Source of the DNA: Lepas anatifera
Lineage: Eukaryota > Arthropoda > Thecostraca > Lepadidae
Assembly (NCBI GenBank): GCA_034440635.1
Contig: JAOTON010001525.1
Span: 310,001-374,000 of the forward strand
Direction: 5' to 3'
DNA length: 64,000 nucleotides
A program made the translations under genes and the position numbers. This document shows positions 35,025 through 47,164 of the stretch, in pieces; position 1 is the first letter of the stretch, and each line of letters begins with the position of its first letter. Under the pieces are notes generated by a model. It was given only the letters and a program-made list of their open reading frames with translations, searched no databases and was not told the DNA's origin.

Positions 35025-36052
35025 TTAACACGCGTCCCGCTGGGGTGCCTTGCATGACTCGCCCCGCTGGGGGGCGTTTTTCGCTCCCCTCCGTATCTCG
35101 TTCCCCATGAAAGCTAGAGGAAAATTACGGGAGGTGTTCGAAAGTTCTTGACAAGACAAAGATAATTTATACGGATAATTTTTATGTCAGGTCAATATTG
35201 AGGTCAGCATAGGTCAAATAATGCTCCATAGGCTTACAACAGAGTAGTGCACATTTCCCTCTATAGATCTGCTCTCAGGGGAGCAAGAGCAAATCTTTAT
35301 GCATCATTGGGTTCCTCTCATCGCGGCAAATCGATTGATGTATAATATGACCTTGCTAGGTCAAATAGTCAAAATGACCTGACCTCGACCTAGGTCAGGG
35401 TCACAGAGTGGCCTGGTATGGTCATGTTGTATATCAATCGACTCCCTGTCACAATATAAACACGATGCAAGCAAAATGGGAGCTTTATCTCAATTCAGTG
35501 AGAAGTTATTGGCCAAACAATCACTCTATGCTCCCGTGACCTGATCTGACCTTTGAGAGGTTCAGATGCTCAAAAACTCAAATTTATGGTCAAGATCGTG
35601 GTAAGAATAGACAGTTTGAGGATTTGCAGCCTTATCTATCCAGTATTTCTTGAAAACGAGTCCATTCTATTTTTCACCATAGACCTTTAATTGGGTGACC
35701 AAAAAATTGGCCACACTTTTGGTCACCAATATCAAAATTCCGAGATAGCAGATTTGTAGACCCTTTATCTTAACTTGATGACTTTATCATATTGTGGAAG
35801 TTTCAAATTGATCGGTTTGCTAATGTTCCCTGGGCGCTGCTTCAAACTCGTAATTTTAGGTTTTGAGGTCGGGTCACTTGACCCAGAATAGCTCCTTGAC
35901 CTGACAAAACATTAACTAAAGAATTTGGTCAGATGTGTAAAATTGATCAGGGATAAGGAACCGTAAGTTTCGTTGTTCTGCGTCTCTTTGTTTTTGATCT
36001 ATCTGGGAAAAACCAGGAGGGGACGAATTCCCCCCAGCGGGGCGCGTGTTAA
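35025..36052 (-). mobile_element. TTAA-type AGGTCA-rich element (copy F)
   Basis: TTAACACGCGTCCCGCTGGG and its mirror CCCCAGCGGGGCGCGTGTTAA-type end, TTAA at both borders. The interior is copy E reversed: ATGTCAGGTCAATATTGAGG (35184), AAAATGACCTGACCTCGACC (35371), TTTTGAGGTCGGGTCACTTG (35862) and TCCTTGACCTGACAAAAC (35892). 1028 bp, no ORF. Confidence 0.85.
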
Positions 36053-37364
36053 GTTCCCGCCTGACGTCCGTCCCCATCTTTATTCACTTTATCCCTCTAG
36101 TTCCTCTGTTCTCCACCAGCAGTGCACGAGGGAGCAGCGGAGACGACAGCTTAAATAGTCGTTTGCTATAAATGGACATAAATATAATTATCTTTTGATG
36201 AGAAACAGCTACTTTTGTCACAGCAGGTCAGACGTCTGTTATACGATCACGTAATAAGAGGGTTGGATGAAAGGCAGCGTAGAATATGCCAATTCCAGTC
36301 GTTACCAATACTCTTGTTCATTTTCTTTATATTGATTAAGTTACTGTTACTTACGTAGATAATAATCATTTATCAGTAAACTAATTGAAAATATATCTAA
36401 TTAATTCGTCTCTTTTCCATTCATTATACTTGTAAACGATAAGCATAGTCCCACTTTAAATTGTTTTCCTTGCATTGCTACATAAGAATCCGTTGCTTTC
36501 CATACATGCAGCTGAGAAACAGGCATTGATGACGGCCACGTTCCACACACGGCTACTTACCTCGCGGGAGAAACGACCCCGGAATGGCCAGTGCTCCGGA
36601 CATTACAGCGCGGAAGCATTCTTAAAGTCCACTTAATGAGTGTCGCTCAGAACGGCTCGGACGAATTACCCGGAGCCTTGGGCGCGTCTAGCTGCGGAGA
36701 TACGGCAATCTGGAGAAATGTGGTCAGCTGTCAGACGAAGCTCCTTGAATTCTCCGGGAACGGACTGGTCCTAGCCTCGAGGGTTTGAAATATGTGTATG
36801 GAAGGAAAAGGTCAGCCTATTGTCGATAGTCATTGACGAGTTGAAACGATCCATATTTCTGCGCATACATTTTTTGCGTGTGTTTTCAGATCAAGGATCG
36901 ATCGAGGCTGCTTTATCTCCTGACTTTATGCTGCTTACACTACTTATCTTAATGCTAAGAAGTTGTCATTAACGCGCAAGCGGATAATGTAAATTGCTTT
37001 ACTCTGAACATTGGCCGACCTATATACATTTAGTGGTTGTTTCTTTCGGGGAAAATCGAAATCACTCCCTATTCTTGTTCAACACAAGTCCTGTCTTAGC
37101 AGCTACTGAGCAATGACTAGGGCTGAAGAGGATACTCCATTGGTGAAAATGGGCATTGTGAGAATTTGAAATATGGCGGAGCCCGAGCCAGCTCAATCGA
37201 GAAGTTGCGTAGAATACAAGACAAGAATATCCTGAAGCCGAACATCTATTTTCACTTTCCTCGCTCAGTTCGTATGTGCTTGCACTTGTGCCTATTGGAT
37301 AAAGGCGTAAGTGTAGGCCAAAGTCCGTGAGAATGGTTAGATGACGAGCCATTAGTCACCAATT
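36053..37364. other. no gene seen
   Basis: AT-rich; a 65-codon plus frame (36591-36788) and a 96-codon minus frame (37062-37352) are unremarkable. Confidence 0.4.
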
Positions 37365-37400
37365 AGCCCAACGTTTCGCTTCGGCTTCATCAGGGGCTCA
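37365..37400 (-). ncRNA. hammerhead-core-like motif, possible Penelope terminal remnant
   Basis: The minus strand reads CCTGATGAAGCCGAAGCGAA followed by ACGTTGGG: CTGATGA, a tiny GC-CGAA-GC stem and GAAA, the conserved core order of a hammerhead ribozyme. Penelope-like elements are known to carry minimal hammerheads in their terminal repeats. The stem is very short and I cannot show stems I and III, so function is doubtful. Confidence 0.3.
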
Positions 37401-37522
37401 AATATGCAAACCGAAATCGTAATTAAAGTATCATTTGCATATCTGAGCTCTTGTTGAAGGGATAGAAGGAAAACTGCGCCAATTAGTCATTCAATGCTTG
37501 AAGTAATCTAACCAATCAAACG

Positions 37523-37884
37523 TTTTTTTTTAATATAAATTTGGTCCAACTTGTTTCCAGTACGGCTGCTGGAGTCGGAGTCTCATTGAAGTCCTCAAGG
37601 GACTTGTCACGGAGACCCCGACCCCACCACCCGAACGAGCAACTCCCACAATGAAGGGATAATTTAGAAGCCAAAGTTTAACGTCTCACAAAGCACAGGG
37701 ACGGCCGCCCCGCTCAGGTCATCCTCTCACCAGTCGGTTTGCCAGCCGACCTACGTCGGGCAAACTATTGAGCGCCGGAGCGTCTCAGGGGAACCGATCC
37801 CAAGCCTGGACATGCACTGCCACTGCATGCTTCTGAGCAGCGGGCCAGAGCCCAACGCTCTACCAACTGAGCTACCGGGGCGGC
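37523..37884 (-). mobile_element. tRNA-derived SINE, copy 2 (intact head)
   Basis: Minus strand from 37884: GCCGCCCCGGTAGCTCAGTTGG with a good box A (TAGCTCAGTTGG), GGGATCGGTTCCCC in the box B position, then the body shared with 2640-2997. It ends in an A-run (T-run on the plus strand at 37523-37530). Differences from copy 1 are mostly single substitutions across about 350 bases. Confidence 0.85.
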
Positions 37885-40449
37885 TTTTGACCTTTAATTT
37901 GACCTTCACTTACCCGTTTATCGATCGGCGCTAACCTAAACTCATTGTGTCTATGGCTGCCTCTCATTTATACTTGCGTCGCCAGAGCTCCTGTTGTACC
38001 CTGCCCCATATTATCCAAGACAGTAGTGATATGTGGAAAAAATGACACATAACATAATGCTGATTTTGATAATTCTGTCTTTTCTTAATCATCCACAACT
38101 TGAGAATCGTCCGACGTCATATAACCTCAGCAGTTGGTGCGTCGTTAACCTTCCCACACCCATACCCACCTCAAAGTAAGAATCGGCATCTTCTATTGTG
38201 AGTCAACCTACCTGTGGGTGTTTAACCGCAGCCTATAAATGTATACCCACAACCACTTGACAGTCTCGTATAGTGAACATGGTTTGCAGTCAACGGTTTT
38301 GTCACTAGATAGCTGTACAAAAGGTTCCTGCACATAATGTTTGGGACACGGATTTGCGTAGTGTTTTTGAGCATGCAACCGAGAGCTGGCGGTAACAGAC
38401 AACGATGTGGGTTGAATGTCAACTCAATGAGATATTTGTCGTGTTTTTAGTATTTTCTCCAGACTTTTTTTTGTTACAAAGTGTACGCCTCCGGTATTAG
38501 GCCTTAGTTTTAAGGAGCGGTTGAGGGTGGACCTGTGAATTATACACTGCTGAGTCCGCTGTCCGGCCCGGCTAGGGTGCCGAATCAGTATAAGTTGCGA
38601 TACACTGTTCGCACCGGGTGTATAGCGCAGAGAAAAAGCGCGCTTACAACATGCCGCGGGGCTGAGTTCATAACCAAAACATACCAGGATGTTTTGAAGT
38701 GACGCGACGCCTCTTCTGATGTTGTCGAAGGTGACCAGCTCAGAGACGGGTCTAAGAGAACTGGCGCGAGCAATGTGGGCTCCACCCTCCTTCTTTACCG
38801 CACATATGAAACGGCTATCAGACTAGTCAGTGGCATTTGGACCTAGCCAGGATTTGCGGGGGTCGAGGTTTGGCACGATTATCTCTTGTAAGGGGTGGCA
38901 GCAGAAGAAACAGAACTTCGGCATCAGCAGTTCAGAGATGGATAGGAAATAGGTAAAGGGTACGTACTTGGGGGAGTGGACATAGTAGTTTTCCTCCGGT
39001 CAGCTATTTGCCACAGCCCGAAGGGGACGGGACAGAGGAAGGTTGCCGGACCAGTCCAGGCGGTCCGGGCGATCCGGGCAGGGTGGCAGCCCTGCCTACT
39101 GCAATATCTAACACTGCACACTGGCGACCACATGGAACATTAAGCCAGTAAGATTTCGTACAACCAAACGGTTAGACTTATGCTTTTGGGTACCACGTTC
39201 GTCTAGTTTATCATTAACACATTAACATGGATATTGATAGAAAATACCGAATCAGGACAAAGTTGGCATTTGGAAAGGCGTGTAATAGATGCAATGCATC
39301 AATATCTTTAAATATTACTTTTGAACCTAAATTTCTACCAAAGTTGTTTTCAACATAGAACAATATTGCCCAGCTTTATAGCTGTACACGCCAATCAGGG
39401 CCCAGTTCGGTCAGCCAGAGCAGTCCACTGAAATGGCCTAGTGTCCCATGGCGCTGTTAAACCAACTGAGCTATGTAAGTCTGTTAGTGCGGGGGACTCT
39501 ATGAGTGTTTGTCACCATTTCTGCGTTAGTGTGACTGGCCGTGGGCCCTGATGTGTTGTCTAGACCTGCTCACTCGCCCACTGTTGACGGTAGCCAAAGT
39601 TATCGAATTTTGCTGACATGGGTGCTCAGTGAAAGCTCTGGAACGTGTCTGAGTATGCTTGCCGAGCTCTCCAAGTGCGACTGATGAGCTGGAACAAGCA
39701 GGCCTGGAACACTCGCTAAGCCCCATTTCATATCCACCGATAGGTTTCTACCCTTCTGGAAAATATCATTTCGTAATAAATTAACCCTCGCACTCAGTTT
39801 GTATTGAATATGTTAAAATTTAAGCGTTTTACTGTTTATTAGACTTATATTTCGCCCAGTGAAATATAAGTATCAAAAACGCCACAAAGTCTGATGATCC
39901 TTTGATTAGGTGTTGGAGCTGTCGGAAGGGTGGAATGTAGCTAATTAAAAAAACATTAAAAAGCTATAACTTGACAATATTCTGAACGAACTGTGATGAA
40001 AATGCTAATGTATCACGAAATGAGTTGAAAATTACCCTGAAAGTGACAATTCGATACTTAGCCGACGGAAAACATCAGGTCTTTGTGAACACGTTTGTGA
40101 ATGTGAATGAACCTCCGTCGTCCACAAAACTGTAAACTTGAATTGAATGGAGAGCGGCGTATTTTCCGTGCATCTGCTAAGAAAGTAGAACAAAAATGAA
40201 CTAATTCAATGAAGAATCATGCACTCACCTTATTACCACCGAACCTAACGCATATCCACATCCTTGGACTGCACCGGACGGGTGACCTGGGCAGTGGCGG
40301 CGGATGCTATTTTCGGATGGGGAGCAAACATTTTGCGGGGAATTTTGAATTTTGCAGCAAAGGGGCCCCCAAAAACTGCAATAGATTGGTTTGGACTTGC
40401 TGCCTGAGGTCACATGCATCCCCCCGTTTTCTTTGCTTATGATCCCAGG
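37885..40449. other. no gene seen
   Basis: Short ORFs only. A tRNA-like scrap lies at 39410-39485. AAAT/ATTA-rich zones around 39780-40000. Confidence 0.4.
39410..39485 (-). other. tRNA-like remnant
   Basis: The minus strand reads TTACATAGCTCAGTTGGTTT, AACAGCGCCATGGGACACTA: a box A (TAGCTCAGTTGG) with anticodon-arm-like sequence but no clear box B. Likely a SINE or tRNA pseudogene fragment. Confidence 0.35.
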
Positions 40450-40695
40450 CAAACGCGGATCCAAGGGGCACGTGCTCCCCCGGATAGACCCTCGGCGTCC
40501 CCTGAAATGGTCATGGTGCCCCCTGAAAGGTCGCTGGTGCCCCCCTGAAATGTTGTTTCCCACCCATCCCCTCCCAGGATGCGAAAATCGGCGCCCACTT
40601 ATAGGTTTTGCCGGTCAAAAGTGGTGCCCTTTTGGTCCGGATTGCGCCCCCCTGAAAAGGTGCTCCCACCATTGGCAATCCTTGATCCGCCTATG
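40450..40695. mobile_element. small hAT-like MITE with perfect 8-bp TSD
   Basis: Left CAAACGCGGATCCAAGG, right (complemented) CATAGGCGGATCAAGG, 246 bp. ATCCCAGG stands directly on both sides (40442-40449 and 40696-40703). The interior (CCCCTGAAATGGTCATGGTG, GGCGCCCAC) matches 3355-3628 and 52553-52820. It may itself sit in an older related element, because CAGTGGCGGCGGATGC occurs at 40291. Confidence 0.85.
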
Positions 40696-40703
40696 ATCCC
40701 AGG

Positions 40704-41678
40704 TGCAGCGTGTTTGAGAGGTGTCTCCTGTTTCACAATGTAGCGCCACGCCATCCCTGTCCCTCCGGCTTTCGTCGCCTATGAGGGCAATTACGTGCGT
40801 TGCCACAGATTTTCTAGGGGGCGAACCTAGTGAAGGAAGTGTGAATCTTAGGTCGATCTGTCCCTATCTCGGTTAGATAGATAAGTGAAACGCCATTGCT
40901 ATTGTAAGCACCCATGCAGTCTCCCGACAATAGCAAAAGGGAACACGTTCGTCCTAAACTTAGACAGTTTCTAGGACACTCGGCAAGAAGTGAGAGACCC
41001 TCCAGCTTTTCGACTCTGGGGGAGGCGCCCCCCCCGCCCCGTAGCGACGCCCCCGAGTGCAAGTGAGAAACAATCAGTATCAAAAACCCGGACAATGCAG
41101 CGTAGGGACACGGTGACACGACGCACTGTGATTGCACCTTTTGTTGAATCAAATATTTCAGCTTTCCGGTTATTCTCGTCAAGATTATCCTTTCTCCTTT
41201 GATTTCAGCAAGCTCTTGTATGCTTAGCATATCAGAAGCTGGTGGAATCGCATGGCTTATTTTCCTGCTATTGGTTCGGATTTCATTCGGTCAAACTCTT
41301 CTGAATAATGCGTTGGGCTTGGTAAATTGAGATCTTGGTCACGGGCGCAGTGTTGAAATGCTGACGTTACATGGTCTAATAAGACCTTAGTGGTAGTTTA
41401 GGCCCACAGCGCGGGCTGAAATTAGGTGGGCCGGGTGACACATGGACGAATGTTGTGCTGTATAACTAAACTGATGGAAGGAGCAATTATTCCATATTGG
41501 ATTTAAGAAATATGAGGCTGTTGTTGTTTTGAGTTGAAGAGCACTTCGTTTGTGTTGCTAATCTTCAAATAATCTGATCATTTTGCCCTTAAATCAATAT
41601 GAGGCTTATAGGCTATAGGATATATGAGGCTTAGCTTCTGATGAAACTAGAAGAGAGGATAATTGCAGTTCGTACACC
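40704..41678. other. no gene seen
   Basis: A 138-codon minus frame (40814-41230) has no domain. GGGGGAGGCGCCCCCCCC near 41021 resembles hAT interior sequence. Confidence 0.4.
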
Positions 41679-42130
41679 TTAAAGGGAATGTGGCACCTTC
41701 ATAACAGGATTTTAACTGAGATAGCCAAGTTGAAAAGCAAGGAGGAAGACTCGGTACTCAATATACCATTTGTCTTGGAACTCGAGATTTCCGTAGAAAA
41801 AGCTAAAGTCTACCTGAAATGTACCCTTGATGTACCCTTAGCAGCAGGCCACAGTTGTCATGGTTGTTGGTGTAACGACATATGCTGACGTCACGGTGAG
41901 TATCAGCCAATCGAAGCCCTTCAAGCGTATTGAATATGGAAGTGGTCGCTAGATCATATCATCCACAGGTAAATATTTATTTCTTTACCTAGAGGAACAT
42001 TTTAAAAACAAAATATTGCACTTATTTGCATTTTTACGAGAAATCATAGGCGCTTCCATGATTTTTGGCTAAAAGTACCCCTAATTACACTAAATTCTAG
42101 GATTCGACCAAGGTGCCACATTCCCTTTAA
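41679..42130. mobile_element. TTAA-flanked MITE with TTAAAGGGAAYGTGGCACC ends, copy 2
   Basis: TTAAAGGGAATGTGGCACCT to AGGTGCCACATTCCCTTTAA, 452 bp, opposite orientation to copy 1 at 6635. Copy 2 has the better preserved inverted ends. A TGCTGACGTCAC block is kept in both. Confidence 0.9.
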
Positions 42131-42548
42131 TATGACCCTTAGTAGGGGGAGGGGGGCTAATAAATTACAAAAATAAAAATTATGCAAACTTCATTTTCTG
42201 GGATGTTCCTAGAGTCTTCTATTAGAGGTGCTGTGTTTACCAACATGAGTTTGACTTTCATTATGTTCTACTGACACCTCTATTGGCACTATTGGCACAT
42301 CAGTGGGCATGTCTGGGATATATCTAAGCATATCCGTATCACTTGTCCCTTACTTGGTTTCCAGCGATCCCCTCCCCAGCGGCTTAATTTTGAAACCCTT
42401 GCAAAATCCCTAGTGCGATCCCTCGTGCGCCGTCCGCTCGATGGCGCTGGGGTGGCATCGGGCGTGGTAGGCCTGCAGCGGCTTGTGGGCGTGCGATGGT
42501 GAGCGTCCAATCCCTGAGATAATTGACGTGTGTACCTAAGATGACTGG

Positions 42549-42892
42549 TGCCGATCTTTTGTATACCATCCAGTACCCGTATTCATTTTACGTTATTTGA
42601 TTTTTTATTTCCCCATTAACCTCTTTTCTTTTCATTTTTTATCTTGTTCACTGCACCATGTACTGTCCCACCACTTCAACTGTGTCGCCGCTGCTGCCTC
42701 GAACCCGACAATACCGGCAGTGCCGATCTTTTGTATACCATCCAGTACCCGCATTCATTTTACGTTATTTGATTTTTTATTTCCCCACTAACCTCTTTTC
42801 TTTTCATTTTTTATCTTGTTCATTGCACCATGTACTGTCCCACCACTTCAACTGTGTCGCCGCTGCTGCCTCGAACCCGACAATACCGGCAG
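42549..42892. repeat. 172-bp tandem duplication
   Basis: TGCCGATCTTTTGTATACCA starts at 42549 and again at 42721; the second unit runs to about 42892. I see only three differences, all C/T transitions (GTATTC/GCATTC, CCATTA/CCACTA, TTCACT/TTCATT). Overlapping frames of up to 125 codons are chance. Confidence 0.9.
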
Positions 42893-43236
42893 CTCCCGCG
42901 TTTCGGCCTATCTGTGCCCGGGGCATGTTTTCAGGCCCACTTCACCTGGCCCTGCTGTGTCGTGCAGCGCGCCATTTGCGTGGCCATTTTTGTCATTGTG
43001 CTTTTTGTCTCTTTATGACGTTTTTTGCTTTTTAATTCCTGTACTTGTGTTTACACATCGTGTTTGATGATATGCTGATTATGCTTGTTTGCTTAATGAT
43101 TATGCTTGGTAAGTGCGATTAGGACACAGTGAATTAGTTCGATATCCATCAAGGTTTCCAGGAATCACACCGGTTAACGAACTGCCAACTTAAAATAATG
43201 TATCTCGGCTAAACATTGCAAAATCTACCAATTGTG

Positions 43237-43282
<46 letters not shown>

Positions 43283-43979
43283 TTGTTTGTTAAATATAAT
43301 TGCTTGTTGAGCCGCAGACAGTTTTCTAGATTTAGATTCAATGTTTCGAATAGGTTTAATGTTATTTTCGGTATGTTTGTGTAAAGTCGTAGCAAAGGAC
43401 ATTAAATAGGTTGAAGTTTCACATAGTAATATTTCACCAAGCTTATGGCATGAGCACACACAAAATCGACGCTCTTTAAAAGTATTAATCAGTCTGAATT
43501 TTTGAATCCTAATATGAAAAAGAACAGCATATTGAGAAATGATCCTTCATCACAAAAATACCAAGCAAACACATTTATCATGCCCATGGGGAGATCCGGG
43601 GGGTTGGGGATCAGGACCCCCCTGATATGGAAATCGAGAGAACCTGGGGGTCAGGCCGGCAGCGACCCAAAAAAGGTTTTGCGCTAGGGTGTCGAGTGGA
43701 AAATTCAGCTCGGAATGTATGGCGAGTGAGTGGAAAATTCCCCTCAAAATGTATGGCGGAGTAAAAAATTTCCAATTTGGGTACTCAGGTGGTAGACTCT
43801 CAGAGCCCTTGTTTGAACTGAAGGATGGATATTTCCTTTAATTTTCTCAAAGTAAATATTTTTGAATCGTCCCCAAATAGCATTGTTTGACCATTCCCAT
43901 GTGAAAAATTTGGGTTAAGCAGCTAAATCTTATAATACATGCTGAAACCCCCTGATGCAGTCTCCAATTTTTTTAAGGA
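42893..43979. other. no gene seen, contains a (TA)n tract
   Basis: A minus frame at about 43285-43459, with an uninterrupted CSCHKLGEILLCETSTYL-like peptide, runs into (TA)n at 43279; it could be a retroelement tail but I cannot assign it. GAGTGGAAAATTC is repeated near 43694 and 43731. Confidence 0.35.
43239..43279. repeat. (TA)n microsatellite
   Basis: About 41 bases of pure TA. Confidence 0.95.
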
Positions 43980-44220
43980 GTTGGTGAATTTCCACAAATA
44001 AAAAACTTTTTGGGGGGCCTCTGAGACCAACATTCGGGGAAAGAACTCTGGGAGCCACCAAGACTGTTGAGGGGGAGCTTCCCTAGACCAACTCTTGTGC
44101 CCCTCCTCTCCTCTCCCACACGACCAGCTTTAAAGGGCCCCTGAGACGAAATATCGGGGCCCCCTTAGACCAACTCTGCAGAGGGGCCTCCGAGATCGGC
44201 AGGTGGTGGAAAATGAAAAG
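43980..44220. repeat. degenerate minisatellite, inverse of the 33.2-kb type
   Basis: GGGGCCTCTGAGACCAAC, CCCTAGACCAACTCTTG, GGGCCCCTGAGACGAA and CCTTAGACCAACTCTGC repeat at about 25-60 bases. Read on the minus strand these are the CAAGAGTTGGTCTMRGGG units of 33250-33925. Confidence 0.6.
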
Positions 44221-46069
44221 GGATTTTTTCATGCAATACCTAGTTCCAAAATTAATTATCTAAGCATACACTGTAAAGTTTTCCTGTCCGGGACAACGCC
44301 CCTCTTATACCTATACCTATAGCTATCAGAATTTTGGAGGCCACTCCTGACCTCAATCACTGCAGCTCGCATACACCTATGCTGGGGCCCAGTAGAGCCT
44401 TGGTTTACACTTAACTAACCCAGACGAAACTACAAACTTTCTATCATGGCAATAAACTCTTCCAGATTCTTGCTAAAAGTTTCTTTTCTTTACCTGTCAA
44501 GTCCCCTGCCTCTCTTCACATATATACTCACCTTCATATGAGTATGCTGCTTTCTATCAATATCTAATCGAAGCTACTACAGCCCTTCTGTTGTTTCTTC
44601 CTTTCGTCTTCAATCAGCCAGGCGCGGCGGGTTGCGACAGCGTCAAAGCAACACTAATTTAAATTTCTAGTCACAATCCGCTTGCCGGTTGCATGAGCAA
44701 CATAATTTGCATTTCAAAAATTGCTCTAAATTAATTTTCTAAATCCTTATAGACTAGAAAATTATACAACTAAAAGCACACCAAGAGGAAGACAAACAAT
44801 GTTTTGTCAATAACGAATACGAAACCAGCCTTTCAAAAAGCCTAAGGATGCCGCTTTTATTTACTAGATGTAAAGACGGTGATTTGGTAAGTCCACGCCG
44901 TAGACCAGCCATACAAAAAAGTGCCGATGTTTGAAGGGTAACTGGATGCATTCTTGTTGCCAAAAAAATCATTTAATGAAAATATAGAGTTTCAATGTAT
45001 TCAAGTACCGGACACTTTCAGTTGAACTTAAATATCAGCGTATTTATGCCTAGGGTGTCGTAGGGTGTCGTGAGTGGATTTGGGTGTCACAGGGCGTGGA
45101 CGCAGCAATGAAGGGCTGATATGGATAACAATTTTTTTTTTTTTTGAAATAAATAAATATTTTTTTTTTTTTGAAATAAATGGTCAATTTTCTACCATAC
45201 AATGTCAAAAAATATGATGCTTAGCATACAAATTTCAAGATAATTGCTTTTAACAACAAGATGACCAAAAATGTTTTTTTTCACTATGCTGGGTACCAGA
45301 AATACAAAAAAACTTTTCAAGGATGTAAGCCTAGAAGCCATGTGCACAGATTAACTGTTTTCCAGAAATGTACCTTTCAAAGCGGTCAGCTCATTTTTTT
45401 GGCAGCACAAGGCCAGGGTGTCTAATTTTCCACTCACCAATTTTGTGAGTGGTGGAATTTAGTGGCGGTGTTCACCCATTGGAACTTTCTCCGGTGGGGC
45501 AGGGGGCACTGAGCGTCTTGCGTGCGCCAGAGTTTCGATTCAGTTGTTCCACTGAAATCGGTGGATATAAGGCTGCCAGGTATAATTGGCTAGAAAAATA
45601 TAAATCGCCAGATTTTCTTGCAGAAAAGCCAAAGAAGCGCATAAGAGCCGAGTTAATCTGGCGATCTTTTAGTCGATTCTGCTGCTCTCTTTTTCCAGTG
45701 GACGTTGGTAGAGGAGGCAAGGGAACTGGCCTTTGTAGTAAGTATTGTTGAGTAAAATTAAATATTCGTAAGTATTGTTGGAAGTGAGAGGAAAATTCAG
45801 CAAAAAATATATAAAAGTGAGTGGAATATTCTGCTTGACTGGGTGTCGTTCTGCACCCAGCACCCCAAGTTTTGGGACACTGCAGCCCGGGTCCTACAGC
45901 TTCTGTTCTCACAAAATATTTTCCAGCCCAAAAGCAATAATGGTTCACTTAACGGCATTCGTGGAATCGGCTTAGTCATAATTTTCCCTATATGTCCCTC
46001 TCCACTTCTTTGTAGAGGAGCCGAGGACCAGGGGCGGTGCCAAGGCTTTCCGTCACGACTCTGCGTCAG
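44221..46069. other. no gene seen
   Basis: Low-complexity T-runs at 45132-45172 with a repeated TTTGAAATAAAT. GGGTGTC and GAGTGGAAAATT-like motifs recur at 45053-45075, 45416-45440 and 45783-45845 and may belong to one eroded repeat that begins near 43690. A 158-codon minus frame (45472-45948) lacks domains. Confidence 0.35.
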
Positions 46070-46145
46070 GAAGAGTACGGGCCCCTGAGCTGGTCTAAGG
46101 TCCCTCAGCTGAACTAAGCAGCACCCTAAGTCGGTCTTTCATAGA
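46070..46145. repeat. start of the CCCCTGAGCTG minisatellite
   Basis: GGGCCCCTGAGCTGGTCTAA and GGTCCCTCAGCTGAACTAAG are units of the array at 47165-49740, cut off by the element at 46183. Confidence 0.6.
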
Positions 46146-46182
46146 GGGTACGTTATTTAGTGTTTGGCCATGTGCTCTTACC

Positions 46183-46900
46183 TTAGCACGCGCAGTGGAG
46201 AGGGGTTTGGCGTCAACGCGCAGTGGAGGGTCCTGCGGTGCCCCTCCCCTGAGATTTTGGAAATCAAGAGGGTTAGAATTCACCCGATGGGAGGTGCGTG
46301 AGGGCGATGGTTTTTTAACTTATGGCTAAGTTTCACTGACCTAGGTCATTATCTTTAAGGTCAAATGAGGTTGTAAAGGTCACATATGAACCGTGCTAAA
46401 AACCTATTGGGAAATGCCGTGATTATGCAGAAAAAGCGGTAATACACTACAAGTGAAATAAGGTCATAGAAGGGAAGGGCCCACTCAATGTCATCTGAAA
46501 GTTTGAGGTCAAGGTCATTCAAGGTTAATGGCCTACTATTAACAAAACATATTCCCACAAACGTACAATATAACTGGCACTGTAGCAGTCTTTGAGCCGG
46601 AAATGAGGGTTTGGCCTTGAAAAAGTCTTTGACATTGACCGTGACATCGACCTTACCAGTGAGTAATCTTAATTATGAAGTCACAGCACAGCATACCTTA
46701 CACTGAGCAATGCCATCTGTCCGGAACACGGGGTTAAATTACCTTGACCTTTATGTGGGGTGACTGACATATAATCCGATTATATGACCTTATTATTTTA
46801 TTATTTATGGTTCGTTGATAGGCGTTATGAGCTTAGCTCCTTTGCCCATCTCTAAAGCATCATGGGATAATTTAAATTCGAAACAATTTGAGGGAAAAGG
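46183..46900 (+). mobile_element. TTAA-type AGGTCA-rich element (copy I), right end not found
   Basis: TTAGCACGCGCAGTGGAGAGG followed by GCGTCAACGCGCAGTGGAGG, the same doubled terminus as at 57656. Then CTGACCTAGGTCATTATC (46338), AAGGTCAAATGAGG, AAAGGTCACATATGA, GAGGTCAAGGTCATTCAAGG (46504) and ACCTTGACCTTTATGTGG (46741). It separates two parts of a minisatellite, so it probably inserted into it. Confidence 0.65.
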
Positions 46901-47164
46901 CAAAACGTAATTTGGAGCCTGGTCATCCCTAATCTAGTGGTGTAATTTTACCTAGTTGCTAGCAATATTATATGATGTTATTACGTCACCACTCGGTCTA
47001 CAGTGCAGGCGAACTGGTGCGACTGCGCAATTGCGACGGTCTCAAAATACGTCTGAATTTGAAAGCCTATAAGAAAAAAATAAAACAAATTAAAATTCGT
47101 TCACCTCTCGACGTAATAATGCCTTCTCTCAAACGTAACCGAGTAGCGTATTCTGGCGGCGAAC

